A DNA stretch of 64,000 nt, taken from the NCBI RefSeq assembly GCF_040869045.1, contig NC_090320.1:253890978-253954977 (forward strand), written 5' to 3'. The notes under the pieces were generated by a model, which worked only from the letters and a program-made list of their open reading frames with translations, was not told the DNA's origin and did no database searches. Positions 1-10,747 of this stretch are shown in pieces (position 1 is the first letter of the stretch; each line of letters begins with the position of its first letter). The stretch comes from Eurosta solidaginis. Its lineage: Eukaryota > Arthropoda > Insecta > Diptera > Tephritidae. Made by a program: the position numbers and the translations under genes.

Positions 1-345
1 CCGTACAATTCCCTACAATTTTAAATAACCTTCCGGTCAATCTCACTAACTTGCCTAATACTCCTGCCACGAAGTCAGTTTTGGTAAAGTTTATTAAGAG
101 CATAATATAATGATCGTCCAAGCACATACATAAATTCTGTACCTTTCTTCCCACTCTTTCCCTTCTTCCTACACTACCAACTCTTATATGTTCTTCCTTT
201 AACTAATGTATAGACATATCTATAGAATTTGTGAATTTAGTCTTAAGACTCAATGTATTAATTTTAAGATTTTTTGTTGTTATATCTGAATAACCGCAGA
301 TAAGCGCCAAGCTTCGCGGGGACTTTTTCCATTGTAAACGAATTG
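1..345. other. Unassigned flank left of gypsy copy 1
   Basis: AT-rich sequence with no convincing coding potential; the short frames here have no recognisable motifs. It abuts the truncated 5' end of the gypsy element at about 346. A short stretch near 333-345 (TTGTAACGAA) resembles the LTR terminus of the same element family, so a scrap of LTR may remain, but this is too short to be sure. Confidence 0.4.
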
Positions 346-351
346 TAACGA

Positions 352-960
352 ATGATATTGGCTGCAATAACTGCTCAAACATCGACAGTAACATCGAAGA
401 TTGAAGCACAGGAAACACAAATTTCTACACAACCGGAAGAACAGAAAATATATATGTCATCACAGCTGGAATCGCAGGAGAACCATATAACAGCCAAGAC
501 TGAAGCACAAGAGGCACGTATAACAGAAATGTCATCACAAATATCCACAAATATGTCATCACAGCTGGAAGAACAAAAGACATATATGGCAACCCAACTG
601 AAAGAAAAAGAGACACGCATAACAGTACAACTAGAAGCACAAGAGGCGCGTATATCATCAAAACTCGAAGCGCGCATGGACGAAAAAATAATGCAGTTTG
701 AAGAAAAATTCGAGGCAGAGGCGGATGCGTTGAGAGGTCGTATACAGGAATTGCAACTTAATCGGCCGGCTGCTTCAGCGAGTAATACGAAGGTAAAAAC
801 CCCATCTTTTGACGGTTCTGTTCCTTACCAGGTCTTCAAGCTACAGTTTGAGAAGACCGCAGCAGTGAACAACTGGAATGCGGAAGATAAAGTTGCTGCA
901 TTGTTCGTAGCTTTAAAAGGACCAGCTGCGGAAATCTTACAGACCATCCCAGAGTACTAG
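352..960 (+). pseudogene. gag: gag N-terminal part, gypsy copy 1 (broken)
   Basis: 202-codon frame whose first ~120 residues are a run of Ser/Gln/Glu-rich near-repeats (blocks such as SSQLEEQKTYM and EAQEARIT) predicted to form a coiled coil. It is followed by the conserved capsid-like stretch beginning KTPSFDGSVPYQVFKLQFEK. The start ATG is an internal methionine: in copy 2 the same protein begins about 75 codons further upstream with a SAP-like domain, absent here because of the 5' truncation. The frame ends at a TAG (958-960) where the alignment with copy 2 continues, so this is a nonsense mutation and not the natural end. Gag normally assembles the virus-like particle in the cytoplasm and packages the RNA. 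Confidence 0.85.
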
Positions 961-1036
961 CGGAACAACTACGAAACATTGATGAACGCTTTAGAGCGAC
1001 TTTACGGAAGCGAGCATATGAAACAGATATTCCAAA

Positions 1037-1516
1037 TTGAGTTGCAAAACAAATGAGACATTGCAGGAGTTTACTTCAGATATTGAAAGATTGGCTCATC
1101 TTGCAAATGCGGACGCACCCGTGGAATACACTGAAAGGGTAAAAATCCAGACTTTCATAAATGGTATACGGGACGTGGAAACGAAGCGAGCTACATACGC
1201 AAACCCAAAGCTGACATTTGCTGAAACGGTATCACATGCATTGACTCAGGAAACGGCCTCACTATTGAGTAAACCAGCATACAAGGCTCATCGTGTGGAA
1301 GTGGAAACACCAGATTGGGTAGACACTATTTTGGAAGCACTGAAGGGATCACAACAGAAAAATGCCGGAGTTATTAAATGTTTCAAGTGCGGCAACCCAG
1401 GTCATATTGCACGACATTGCAGCAGCGGTCCCAGTAGCTCCAATAATGTGGGTGGTCGTAAACGCAGAGCAGAAGGTGATGAGCAAATATCCAAGACCAC
1501 TCAATCGTTAAACTAA
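1037..1516 (+). pseudogene. gag: gag C-terminal part with CCHC zinc knuckle, gypsy copy 1
   Basis: 159-codon frame containing the nucleocapsid zinc knuckle CFKCGNPGHIARHC (C-X2-C-X4-H-X4-C) followed by a basic tail (GGRKRRAE), the usual end of gypsy gag. It is in a different frame from the upstream gag piece; relative to copy 2 about a dozen bases are missing near 1050, which accounts for the shift. The nucleocapsid part binds the element RNA. The relic is inactive because it is cut off from the rest of gag. Confidence 0.85.
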
Positions 1517-1599
1517 ATCGATTCAGCCGCAAGAGCCGACAGCTGGCTCCCGCAATTGAATGCCCCATAATCTCTATCTCGCAGATTGGAAGAAGATCG

Positions 1600-2142
1600 A
1601 GCAATCTTACTGTTGGAGGACATGTGGACTGAAAGGAACGGTTACTGACTGTAGATACGGGTGCATCTCATTCCATCATTCGAGCGCATTTAGTCAACAA
1701 AAAGATAAGACCATTACATGGAGCAAGATTACGTACAGCCACGGTAGAGGACACCCAGGTAATTGGAGAAGTATAATGTGAAGTCGCAATTGCGAACGTC
1801 ACGGTAGTACACAATTTTATAGTGGCAGAAATTGTTGATGAAGTCATAATTGGAGTGGACTTCTTAATCGACCAGGGCATCAAGATCGACATGCAAAGCA
1901 AGACGATGCGATATAAAAACATGGATGTACCACTTAATTTCGGCTACGAGAGAGGCTACAGCAGTAAACGAGTGCTGGTGGAAGAGAGTCAGCAAATACC
2001 ACCAAAATCCGAAGCAGTCATCTGGGCAAAGGTTGATGGAGATTGTGGGACAAACAAATTGTGGATTGTCGAAGCAGCAAACAAATCAGCACTAAACATA
2101 CTTGTAGGAAAAATCCTGGCTATGACAAAACAAGATGGATGA
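1600..2142 (+). pseudogene. Aspartic protease region, gypsy copy 1 (frameshifted)
   Basis: Retropepsin-like domain matched by homology to copy 2. The active-site triplet is intact at DNA level (GTAGATACGGGTGCATCT, reading VDTGAS, about 1652-1669). The flanking sequence is split over two frames, one covering the active site and one from about 1822 carrying IIGVDFLIDQGIKID, the second conserved block of gypsy proteases. The enzyme would cleave the Gag-Pol polyprotein. Just downstream (about 2140) a deletion relative to copy 2 joins the protease tail directly to the RT leader. Confidence 0.75.
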
Positions 2143-3518
2143 ACAACTGCTCCTAAAGTACGCGAACATATTTGACAAGGATGATTCTAAACTAGGCCGC
2201 ACCAAAGCTGTGAAACACCAAATTGACACTGGAGATGCGAGGCCGATCCGTCAAGCTCCACGTAGTGTTCCACTGGCGAAGCGGGAAGTTGTGAGTCAAA
2301 TCATTCAAGAAATGAGCGACAGCGGCGTCATCGAACCAACAGCTAGTCCATGGAGCTCACCGGTAGTACTTGTAAAAAACAAGGATGGAAAAATGAGGTT
2401 TTGCGTGGACTACCGGAAGTTGAATGACGTAACGAAAAAGGATAGCTACCCATTGCCAAGAATTGACGACACTCTGGACTCGCTATCTGGTACGAAATGG
2501 TTTTCCACGCTGGACTTCAAAAGCGGCTACTGGCAAGTGGAGGTGAAGGAGGAAGATAAAGAGAAAACAGCCTTCAGTGTCGGTGATGGTCTTTGGCAAT
2601 TTACAGTGATGCCTTTTGGACTTTGTAATGCACCAGCTACTTTTGAGAGACTCATGGACAAGGTACTGAAAGGACTATATTGGAAAACATGCTTGGTGTA
2701 CCTGGACGACATCATCGTATTGGGCAAGAACTTTGATGAACATCTTAAGAACTTGGAGGAAGTTTTCCAGAGAATAGATGGCGCTGGTCTGAAGTTAAGT
2801 CCCCAAAAAGTGTGCGCTGTTCAAAAAGGAAGTCAATTATTTGGGTCGCAAGGTAACGACAGAGGGCATCTGCACTGCGAACGAAAAAATAGAGGCTGTA
2901 AAGGATTGGCCAAGACCACAGAACCTACATGAATTGAGAAGTTTTCTTGGGCTGTGCACATATTACCGCCGATTTGTACCAAATTTTTCCAGCGTAGCCC
3001 ATAGCCTCCATGAGCTTACAAGAAAAAACAAAGCTTTTGAATGGAAGAAGGAGCAAGAAGTGGCTTTCCAAACATTGAAGGAGCGTTTGTGCACTGCCCC
3101 AATGTTAGCATATCCGATTCCAGGAGCAACACTTATTCTAGATACAGATGCGAGTGGATATGCTATAGGAGGCGTTTTATCACAACTGGTCGATGGACAG
3201 GAGAAGGTAGTTGCATATTACAGCCGTTCGATTGGAAAACCAGAGAGGAACTACTGTGTTACGCGGAGAGAGCTGTTGGCATTGGTAGAGTGCATTAAAC
3301 ATTTTCACAAATACCTCTACGGCCAGCGATTCCGTGTCAGAAAAGATCACGCAGCGTTGAAATGGCTTCTGCAGTTCCGTAATCCGGAAGGACAATTGGC
3401 ACGGTGGATAGAGCGACTACAAAGCTACGACTTTTCCATTGAGCATCGAAAAGGTAGTACCCATGGAAATGCTGATGCAATGTCACGAAGACCATGTAGT
3501 TTGGAATGTAAGCACTGA
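2135..3518 (+). pseudogene. pol: Reverse transcriptase and RNase H, gypsy copy 1 (one frameshift)
   Basis: The first frame (2135-2932) carries RT: the VDYRKLN block, STLDFKSGYWQ with the first catalytic Asp, the MPFGLCNAPATF block and the YLDD active site (about 2698-2709). After a frameshift near 2810 the protein continues in the frame 2841-3518 with the RT connection (FLGLCTYYRRFVPNFS) and a gypsy RNase H (DTDASGYAIGGVLSQ, later HRKGSTHGNADAMSR). All the expected catalytic motifs are present, so only the frameshift, plus the loss of the upstream reading frame, inactivates it. Product role: copies element RNA to DNA in the particle. Confidence 0.88.
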
Positions 3519-3560
3519 TCAAAAGCCGAGGCTAAAGAAGACATTATAGATGTCTGGCTA

Positions 3561-4912
3561 ATGAATATAACATGTACAGATGAATGGGACAAGGAACAGC
3601 TAAGAAAATGCCAGCTAGGAGATGCAGATCTGTCACGTGTTATGCAAGGGCTCGAACGAAATGAAAGACCAAACAGGGAAGAGATGTCAGCAGAGAGTCC
3701 CATTGCGAAGTCATATTGGGCACAGTGGAACAGTTTAGAATTGATATCCGGTTGCCTTCATCGAGTATGGGAGAGTGAGGATGGTAAATACAAGAATAAA
3801 CTGATAGTTGTTCCCAGAAAGAGGATTCCTGACGTGCTCAGCGAGCTGCATAATGGTCCAAGCGGAGGTCATCTTGGAATCACGAAGACGCTCGAGAAGA
3901 TTAAACAGAGATTGTATTGGGTTGGTTGCCGTCAGTCGGTCACTGAGTGGATTGCGAACTGCGAGGTTTGCAGCAGAGCGAAAGGGCCCAGAACACGAAG
4001 TCATGGCCAGATGAAGCAATATAACTCAGGTGCGCCATTTGAAAGGATCGCCATGGATGTCGCAGGTCCATTTCCTACTAGCAACCGCGGAAACAAATAC
4101 GTACTGGTGGTTATGGATTATTTCAGTAAATGGCCAGAGGTATACCCAATCCCAAACCAAGAAGCAGAAACAGTAGCAGAAGTGGTTAAAACGAATGGGT
4201 TGCAAGGTATGGTGTACCAATGGAGTTACATTCTGACCAAGGCAGGAATTTCGAATCAGCTGTGTTCCAGGAAATGTGTAAGTCATTGGGCATTCGAAAA
4301 ACACGGACAACTGCATTGCATCCTCAATACGATGGTATGGTAGAACGATTCAATAGAACATTGGAGGAGCACTTAAGGAAAGTAGTAGATAAGTACCATA
4401 AAGAATTGGATAACCGCATACCATTATTCTTGATGGCTTACCGATCAGCAGTGCATGAGACAACGGGCCAAACCCCTGCAAAAGTAATTTTTGGCAATGA
4501 CCTTAGACTGCCAGCTGATTTGAAGTTTGGGATAGATGCCAATGCGGAGAGAAATGTCAGGAAATCCACTAGTGATTTGGAAGAAGAGCTAAGAGAAATA
4601 CATGATCTGATAAGGCAACGAACAAAGATTATGAGTGACAAGATGAAAGCCAGATATGATAAAGCAATTAATTCAGAAGGTTTTCAGGAAGGAGATTTGG
4701 TGCTGTTATACAACCCACAACGTAAAAAAGGTTTGTCCCCGAAATTGTAGTGTAATTGGGAAGGCCCATACAAAGTTGTAAAACGGATCAACGATGTAGT
4801 GTACCGCATACAAACCATCGGTAAACCACGAACCAAAATGAAAGTGGTCCATTTGGAAAGGCTGGCAACGTTTAGATCGAGAGATTTGTCTGATCGGGAC
4901 GATCAGACTTAG
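3561..4912 (+). pseudogene. pol: Integrase, gypsy copy 1 (frameshift and nonsense codon)
   Basis: DDE integrase. The H2C2 zinc-binding N-domain (LHNGPSGGH...CEVC) and the first catalytic Asp (AMDVAGP) lie in the frame 3561-4343. A single-base loss in an A-run near 4190 shifts the frame, and the second Asp and catalytic Glu (HSDQGRN, MVERFNR) are read in the overlapping frame from 4220. A TAG at 4748-4750 interrupts the GPY/F-like C-terminal domain (copy 2 has a glutamine codon there). The homologous sequence runs on to about 4912, just before the polypurine tract. The DNA sequence is close to that of the intact integrase in copy 2. Confidence 0.88.
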
Positions 4913-4923
4913 GTGGAGGGCAG

Positions 4924-5664
4924 TGTCACGGATATTAGCATCACTAAGTTATCCCATCACTAAGGCGAAGCTAAGGCCATGCCAAGCAGTATTTACGTTA
5001 AAAATCAAATCAAGTATACACATATATAAGGCAGCCAAGAGAGATGTCACACACAGATGCATTTACTTATACGCCTATGTGCGCGTGAGAGAGTGTAAAC
5101 TACAAACATTCACATCAATATTTCACTCTTTATGTATCTACATAAACGAATAAATAATTGCGTCTACACATATGTACCATGTACGAATACGAGCAGCGGA
5201 GAGTCAATGCGCAAACACATGCATATATCTGAGAAGTTTGAGAGCTACTGGACTAGTAGATTCTGGAAGCGCCTAAAAGATGTATAAAATTGTGCAATTT
5301 TAGTTATAGCTGAGAAGTTTGAGAGCTCATGGACAATGCTAGTACATTCTGGAAAAATGCGAACGAGGAAACCAAAGGGTATAAAAGGCAACAGATGTAG
5401 AGGCGCTAAAATTCAGTTTGAGTTGAGATATCAATCAGTTATTGATTAAGCACGCGATCTGGCGGCCAATAGTAGAGTTTCATTTGAGTTATCAATCAGT
5501 TTGGTTATTAAGCCAGCGAGTAGCAAAGTATAAGTGTTATTGTGAAGTACTTTAATAAAGGCCATTTTTCCATTATTCAAAATTGGAGTTATTTATTCAA
5601 CAGTTTAGTGATTCGAGCTTAGCAGAGGATTGCAAATAAGAGGATTTGCAGCAAATTCGTTACA
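4924..5664 (+). repeat. 3' LTR of gypsy copy 1
   Basis: Begins TGTCACGG right after a purine-rich tract (AGGTGGAGGG, 4911-4920) and ends CGTTACA, giving standard TG...CA termini. It matches the LTR at 12280-12980 on the other strand, with internal differences (741 versus 701 bp). It contains AT-rich promoter-like stretches (GTATAAAAGGCA at about 5380) and an AATAAA-type signal (AATAAAGGCC, about 5555). The 5' LTR is missing, so no target duplication can be tested. The right flank, AATATATATTAGATTAGA, resembles a Helitron 5' end. Confidence 0.9.
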
Positions 5665-6189
5665 ATATATATTAGATTAGATACGTAAGCATTCGGTGAA
5701 ACTTGAAGCCTCCAGCCCTTAAAATGGGGCAGTAATTACGAAAAGTTTTGATATGAACAATCGGTTGTGGGGGATATATTCTATATATACAACCGATCTC
5801 ATCCTTTTTTCAGACAACAATATGTGCAATATACGAAATTATTTGGTGAAGTTTGAAGCTTTAATCTGATAAATTGAGGAAGATATGACAAAAATCCTCT
5901 TTTTCTAAAAAATCGGGGGTATGGAGGATATATGATATAGTGATCCGATCCGACCGGTTCCGACAAATGTCTAATCGGATACCTAAATACACCCGCTCAC
6001 CATATTTTATCTAGATATCTTAAAAATTGGGGACTAGTTCGCATACAAACCGACAGACGGACAGACGGACAGGGCTAAATCAACTTTGCTCTTCATCCTG
6101 ATTATTTCGGTATATTTAATGGTGATTCTATTTATTTTCCTTTAAGGACTTACAATTTTGGGATTCGTGACGAAGTTAATATACCATTT

Positions 6190-6990
6190 CATTTTCATGA
6201 AATATATAATTATATGGGATATACCAATATAGGTATCAAACGGAAGATGTTACACTCCTCATATCAATAGAGAAATTTTTAAGTATGTTTGACCTTTAGA
6301 GTTGCCACCTCACTTTATTATTTATATCTCTTTGTACATCCAGTACTATCGCTGAAGCGACTGAAACTGTGTGCATAGGTAATGTATAACATTTTAAAAC
6401 TTTCCATCTAGGTATTGCCACTGAGGATGTATTCACAAGGTTACCTGACATCTTTATGGAACTTAAAAAAAATTACATGAGATATGCCAATATAGGTATC
6501 AAACGAAATTTCTTTGTACATCCACTACTATCGCGGAAACGACTGAAATTTTGAATAAAATTTGGTATATCGATAGTGTCCCATATCCTAAGACTTTCTA
6601 TCTAGGTATTGCCACTGAGGATATTTACACAAGATAGGCACATATTTGAAATTTAACAAAAAAATACGATGAGATATGCCAGCATGGGTACTAAATGGTA
6701 GGTGTTTCACTCCGATTTCCAATAGAGATGTTTCTAAGTATGGTTGCCACTTATTGTTGCCCCTCATTTAATTATTACGTATACTACAGTGTTTATCAAC
6801 CACTATCTCGGAAACGGATCAATCGATTTGGGTGGAACTTGGTACATCGATAATGTGCTAGATTCTAAGACCTTTCACTCAGTTGTTGCCACTGAGGATT
6901 GCGGCTTGACCCATTTGTATAAAAGTTCCAAGATAGGTTTGGAATTCAGATACGAAAAGTATTTTATTATTAAGAGTTCATGAGCTTAAC
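6190..6990. repeat. Degenerate tandem units inside repeat A
   Basis: Three to four diverged units of roughly 200-250 bp share phrases such as 'ATATGCCAATATAGGTATCAA', 'GTTGCCAC', 'CTACTATCGCGGAAACGACTG' and 'GGTATTGCCACTGAGGAT' (each in variant form). A further isolated unit fragment lies at about 10480-10590. The paired block is at 58890-59690. Confidence 0.7.
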
Positions 6991-7319
6991 ACCGGCTTAT
7001 AATAATTGAATATTCAATTACTATGTTTTTTCTAATAGAAACTGAAAAGAAGGAAAGAAAAATTTACTGGCATATTGCGATGGATCCATTTCGAAAACCG
7101 CCAAGGTAATCATCATCAGGCAATTTCGTAATGTTATCAAAGGTTTCACCGAGATTCGAACAGTAATTGACATATGTTTGAATTGCTTCGGACTATTCTA
7201 AAACAAATAATGCGATTATGCAAGTAGGTTATTATTACGTTCTACATACACATATTCTATTCAAGCTTTTAAGAAGTACATACTTTAAAGTAAAAGTACC
7301 CAAGGCTCCAGGTTGAAAT

Positions 7320-7760
7320 TATCTGTATAAATTTTTTTCGAAAAATGTTTAGCTAGTAACTATTGTATATCTGTGTCCAAAATTTCATCAAAATCCCTGT
7401 AAACGTTCTGACGTAATTCCCGAAATGACCTTGACGGGATCCAGAAAACGATCCAGAAATGATCCCTGAAGAAATACTCCCGAAAAAGTTGCGATATAGT
7501 CTTCACGGGAAACCGGAGAGATCCCGAAAACTATACAGAAATGATATCAGAAGGATCCCCAAATAATCCCGAAAAAGTCCCGAAATGACCCTGGCGGGAT
7601 CCAGAAATGATACTGGAAGGTTCCCAAAATGACCCCGAAATAACTTTGACGGGATCCCGGACGTATCCCGAAAATCATTCTGAAATTCCAAATATCTAAA
7701 CATCCAAACTTTCGCATTTATAGTATTAATAAGATTAAGATATTTTATTTATTATTTTAT
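7320..7760 (-). mobile_element. Old Helitron relic with short GATCCCGAAA array
   Basis: Order on the minus strand matches the family described at H0-H5: a 5' end ending on the plus strand as ATCTAAACATCCAAAC...TTTATAGTATTAATAAGATTAAGA, a short stretch of CCCGAAATGACC/GATCCAGAAATGAT units (about 7430-7690), and the conserved 'AATTTCATCAAAATCC' phrase. No CTAG end is recognisable, so it is truncated. The same relic is present in repeat A copy 2 at about 60010-60440. Confidence 0.65.
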
Positions 7761-8210
7761 TAAGATAAGATTATTTCATGTCTCTTTCCTGACAATTTGT
7801 TACAATCTAAGTCCTCAATACATAATGCTTCCAAAGACTTTACTCGACTCAGCACCACGTATGCTTTTCTTTCCACGAACTCCAAACTATTTTGATGTCA
7901 CTTCTACCGGACTGTATGGAATATTCAAAATATGAGCCAACTCGGACCACAAATACGATTCTTGAAATATTTCGATCCAAGCGCCACCTATCGGACCTTT
8001 TTTCTTCTTATTATTGCATTGTCATCGGGTTCGAAACTATATTCTAAGTTTCAAGCTGGTAGCTTATCGGGAAGTTACTTAAATTTTAATTACAAAATTC
8101 GTAAACAACGACCGGCCGGCCGCCACACAGAGTCAAGCTAAATAAAACCGTTTAAAAAATACAGTCATTGTAGACATATCAATTTGATAACACAATTCTA
8201 CTGCGAAAAT

Positions 8211-8766
8211 ATACATACATATATATAAACAAACAATTACTATGAATTTTTTTTTTTGAAAAAGCATAGCTAAATTTTTTGTCAAAGGCGCGTTCATTTC
8301 ATTTCGCTGATATATGCGTCAATTAATTCCGAAAACATGTTACACGTGTGGCTCTATATTTTGTTAAGTTTCTCCTGACTTTTTTCACCCCAATTTAAAT
8401 GAATTTTGCTTTGCGTAGGTTTTCGCATTGTTGGAGATCACATATCTTCAATTATTTATATTTCTGCGGAAATATATTCAACCTTTTCATTTTTAAATAC
8501 TACAAAATTTTTTTTAAACTATCAAATGCAACTCAGCTTTAAGTAGCCTTATGTACCAAAAATGCAACTCTAACCCCGAGATTTGCATCAGGTGAGCGAG
8601 ACTGCTTGTAATGTTGACGTTTATCACTTAGTTGACACACTTAGTATGGTACACTATGTATCTCAGCTTCCATTTCGATTACGCCCTATTTGAGCATAAA
8701 TTCAATATGCTTTGAAGTAAGTTTGGTCGTTTATGACAAAAAAGCTCAAATGGGGCGTTTTGCACA
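8211..8766. other. AT-rich unassigned intergenic DNA
   Basis: No coding frame, tRNA-like box or repeat that I can match elsewhere in the window. It lies between repeat A and the protease pseudogene. Confidence 0.4.
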
Positions 8767-9453
8767 TTAACAATTCATCACTTGGTTTATAAAGTTTAGA
8801 GCTTTCTCATTAGTTATATTCGTATATACACCTGGAATTTCGGAGCCTCCACAACCGCTCCCAAATGATAACACCGCACGACGTTTTCATCCCACAACGC
8901 CCGGTAATCCAGTATCACCTCAACATGCATCAAAATTATCAAGTCCAGCACAACTCATTGGTTTTGTTAAAGTTACTCCTCCTGCTGCATAAATGTCCAT
9001 ACAAATTGTCGTCGCCAGTAGGGGCATGGCAGTAGTCCGGAGTTCAGCTACATGATCCTTACGGTCTATACTTATTGAACGCCATCCACTGACTCGCAGT
9101 GGTGTGTTTGGTGTTAATTGACTACTGCAAAGTGGAATTATGCCTACTTTAGAACCCGGGATGAAGGGTGCATTCACTTTAATAGCACCTATATATATAT
9201 TATTTGATTTGGTTCTATAACCAAGTGGAATAAATGTCTTATTCCCTATGCGACATTGTCCAGCTTCGAGTGCTCTGTTGGTTGCACCAGCTGTAACCGC
9301 GATTAATTTTGCTTTTTTCTTTGTCCGCCAATGCGCAGCTGCAATCACAATTTCCCTACTATTTATTAAACCAGCGCATTCAAGAATTCTTGTATCAAAA
9401 GGTCGGAAAGCAACCGTTTGGATTGAGCATATAACCTTAACATCTTTCAACAT
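8767..9453 (-). pseudogene. Trypsin-like serine protease (S1A) pseudogene
   Basis: The frame 8920-9453 reads as the body of a chymotrypsin-fold protease: GLINSREIVIAAAHW (His57 region, residues 29-42), LIAVTAGATNR, NAPFIPGSKVGIIPLCSS, LRVSGW, TICMD and CAGLDNFDAC just before the catalytic serine. A TGA stop follows that Cys. The same frame then continues to 8767 with GDTGLP in place of GDSGGP, another stop, SFGSGCGG, PGVYTNIT and a terminal FINQVMNC. Of the triad only His57 is kept; the Asp102 position is Tyr (NNIYIGAIKV) and Ser195 is Thr. The Cys after His57 is Trp. The N-terminal signal and propeptide are not recognisable. No intron is apparent within the ~230 codons. It is the only relic of a host-type gene in the window. 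An inactive serine protease homologue is excluded by the in-frame stops. Confidence 0.85.
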
Positions 9454-9489
9454 AAAAGCGGTCGACTTTCATTCTAAAATATTGTTTTA

Positions 9490-10479
9490 GTTTAACGAAG
9501 ACGTCTGCAAATTTTGATCTACATTTAAAAAAATGTTTTCCAGGGTCCTTGTAAAGTTTAAATTATGTAGGATTATACCTACTATTTTCTCCCGTGAGTT
9601 ACGTAATAATATCCACTTGGACTGCTTATGATTTTGAGGGCGGCATCCTTGGTAGAATAGTAACTGCCTAACGTATCAAGGTATTTCTCTGGTAGTGTTC
9701 GGCAGGTATGAGTTCGAAGTCGCAATCCTATAGCTTGTGTGTTGGCAAGTGGTGCCCAAAAACCAAAGGCGCCCTTGGGAGCGATTAACAATAGGCCAGC
9801 GCTGTTGCCAACCGTTATAACAGTATGACGAGAGTCATGAGTATTAAAAGACCATTAATAGCAACCGTAAATCTCCTTTGCGCGTGGCCAGTAAGGAGTC
9901 ACAAATGATTTAAAGAAATTGCATCGGACCCGAGTATTAGGCGTTAGAATATCTCCATCGGTGAAACTACGCTTTGTACGAGACATACAGGCAACAGTAC
10001 CATTTCGTTAGGCTGGGGTTAATTTCGAAGCCTCGCTGGAGTAAGTGAACTAAGCATAGTTCCTCCGTAAGAAGCTGCTCCTGAAACTTTTTTAACGATC
10101 CGCAAGATTTTGAGGAAAAAATCCCGGATCTTTGCGAAATGGCTAAAACGTTGGTTTCGTTAAATACATACATACAAACAAAACCTTTTCTTCTTGTATT
10201 TAAACAAGTGAACAAACTGTTTTTTTTCTAAAAAACTAACAATTTCAATATAACAAAGTATATTCTATCGAAATGAAATAAGCGCGTTTTGGGAAAAATA
10301 TTTACTTATTCCCATTCAAAATAAAAATTTCTTGTTATTGTTTGTTCTATTTATGATTGCATAACTGAACTGTAGTATTAAGACCGTGACTGTATTTTTA
10401 ATGATTAAATAAAGAAAAGTGCACACACTTCTCTCATTAATTTCTTTATGTTTTTTTTTGTATATCCGGAACGTTCTCG
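9490..10479. other. Unassigned region with two short unrecognised frames
   Basis: Two minus-strand frames, 69 codons (9582-9791) and 82 codons (9967-10215), have no motif I recognise. The first could extend upstream a few codons in frame; the second is Cys- and Leu-rich and could be part of an old transposon. Neither has supporting context such as a splice signal pattern or partner domain. I do not call them genes. Confidence 0.35.
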
Positions 10480-10747
10480 AAAATGGCTAAACCCATTTGA
10501 TTGAAATTTTGTAAATAGATAGTGTATCACATTCTTAGACTTTCTATCTACGTGCTACTACTAAGGATGTTGGTTGCCACCTATTTGGAATTAAAAAAAA
10601 AAAAAAACCCAAGTAAGGACGGGATTGTCTGAACAATAATGTTATCCCATTCGTAAGATCCATATAATCGGCTGTTTTATAAGATAAGAAATATATAGTG
10701 AACAGATGTACATATCTAAGCGATTTGTAACATAAATATAAAATAAA
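10480..10747. repeat. Repeat scraps (A-type unit, poly-A, AAGTAAGG motif)
   Basis: 10480-10590 matches the tandem units of repeat A ('TTCTTAGACTTTCTATCTA...GTTGCCACCTA'). It is followed by a 15-A run and CCCAAGTAAGGACGGGATTGTCTGAACA, a start resembling that of repeat B but diverging after it. No coding content. Confidence 0.5.

Larger units (their letters stand above)
346..5664 (+). mobile_element. Ty3/gypsy LTR retrotransposon, copy 1 (5'-truncated)
   Basis: Remnant of an LTR retrotransposon with the gypsy order gag (CCHC) - protease - RT - RNase H - integrase - 3' LTR. Homology with copy 2 (12280-18136, opposite strand) begins at about 346, inside gag, so the 5' LTR, primer-binding site and the first roughly 75 gag codons are missing. 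Compared with copy 2 it has a nonsense codon ending the first gag frame, small indels in gag, protease, RT and integrase, a deletion of a couple of hundred bases between protease and RT (about 2140) and a nonsense codon near the integrase C-terminus. No env-like frame is visible. The two copies are otherwise very close at protein level, so both are young. It is non-autonomous as it stands. Confidence 0.95.
5665..8210. repeat. Dispersed repeat 'A', copy 1
   Basis: About 2.5 kb of non-coding repetitive DNA. It is duplicated almost throughout at 52919-53037 plus 58484-60861 (direct orientation, offset about 52.7 kb). It includes paired motifs of the form GTGAA(A/G)(C/T)TTGAAGC, a GACAGACGGACAGACGGACA microsatellite near 6050-6070, a block of degenerate tandem units (6190-6990) and a degraded Helitron (7320-7760). 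The small frame at 6744-6983 translates one tandem unit and has no known motif; it is kept in both copies only because they are so similar. The right limit is where similarity to the second copy is lost at the H5 insertion point (about 8205); the family may extend further. Confidence 0.85.

Noticed and set aside
1..5664. A complete, active gypsy element with env
   Set aside because: The 5' LTR and gag start are missing, several frames are broken, and no env-like frame lies between integrase and the 3' LTR in either copy.
6744..6983. 79-codon frame conserved at 59440-59679
   Set aside because: Both lie in duplicated repeat A within a tandem unit; similarity is explained by duplication and no protein motif is visible.
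9582..9791. 69-codon minus-strand frame downstream of the protease relic
   Set aside because: No recognisable domain, not adjoining the protease frame, and short enough to occur by chance.
9967..10215. 82-codon minus-strand frame
   Set aside because: No motif I recognise; could be an old transposon scrap, so only mentioned within the unassigned region.
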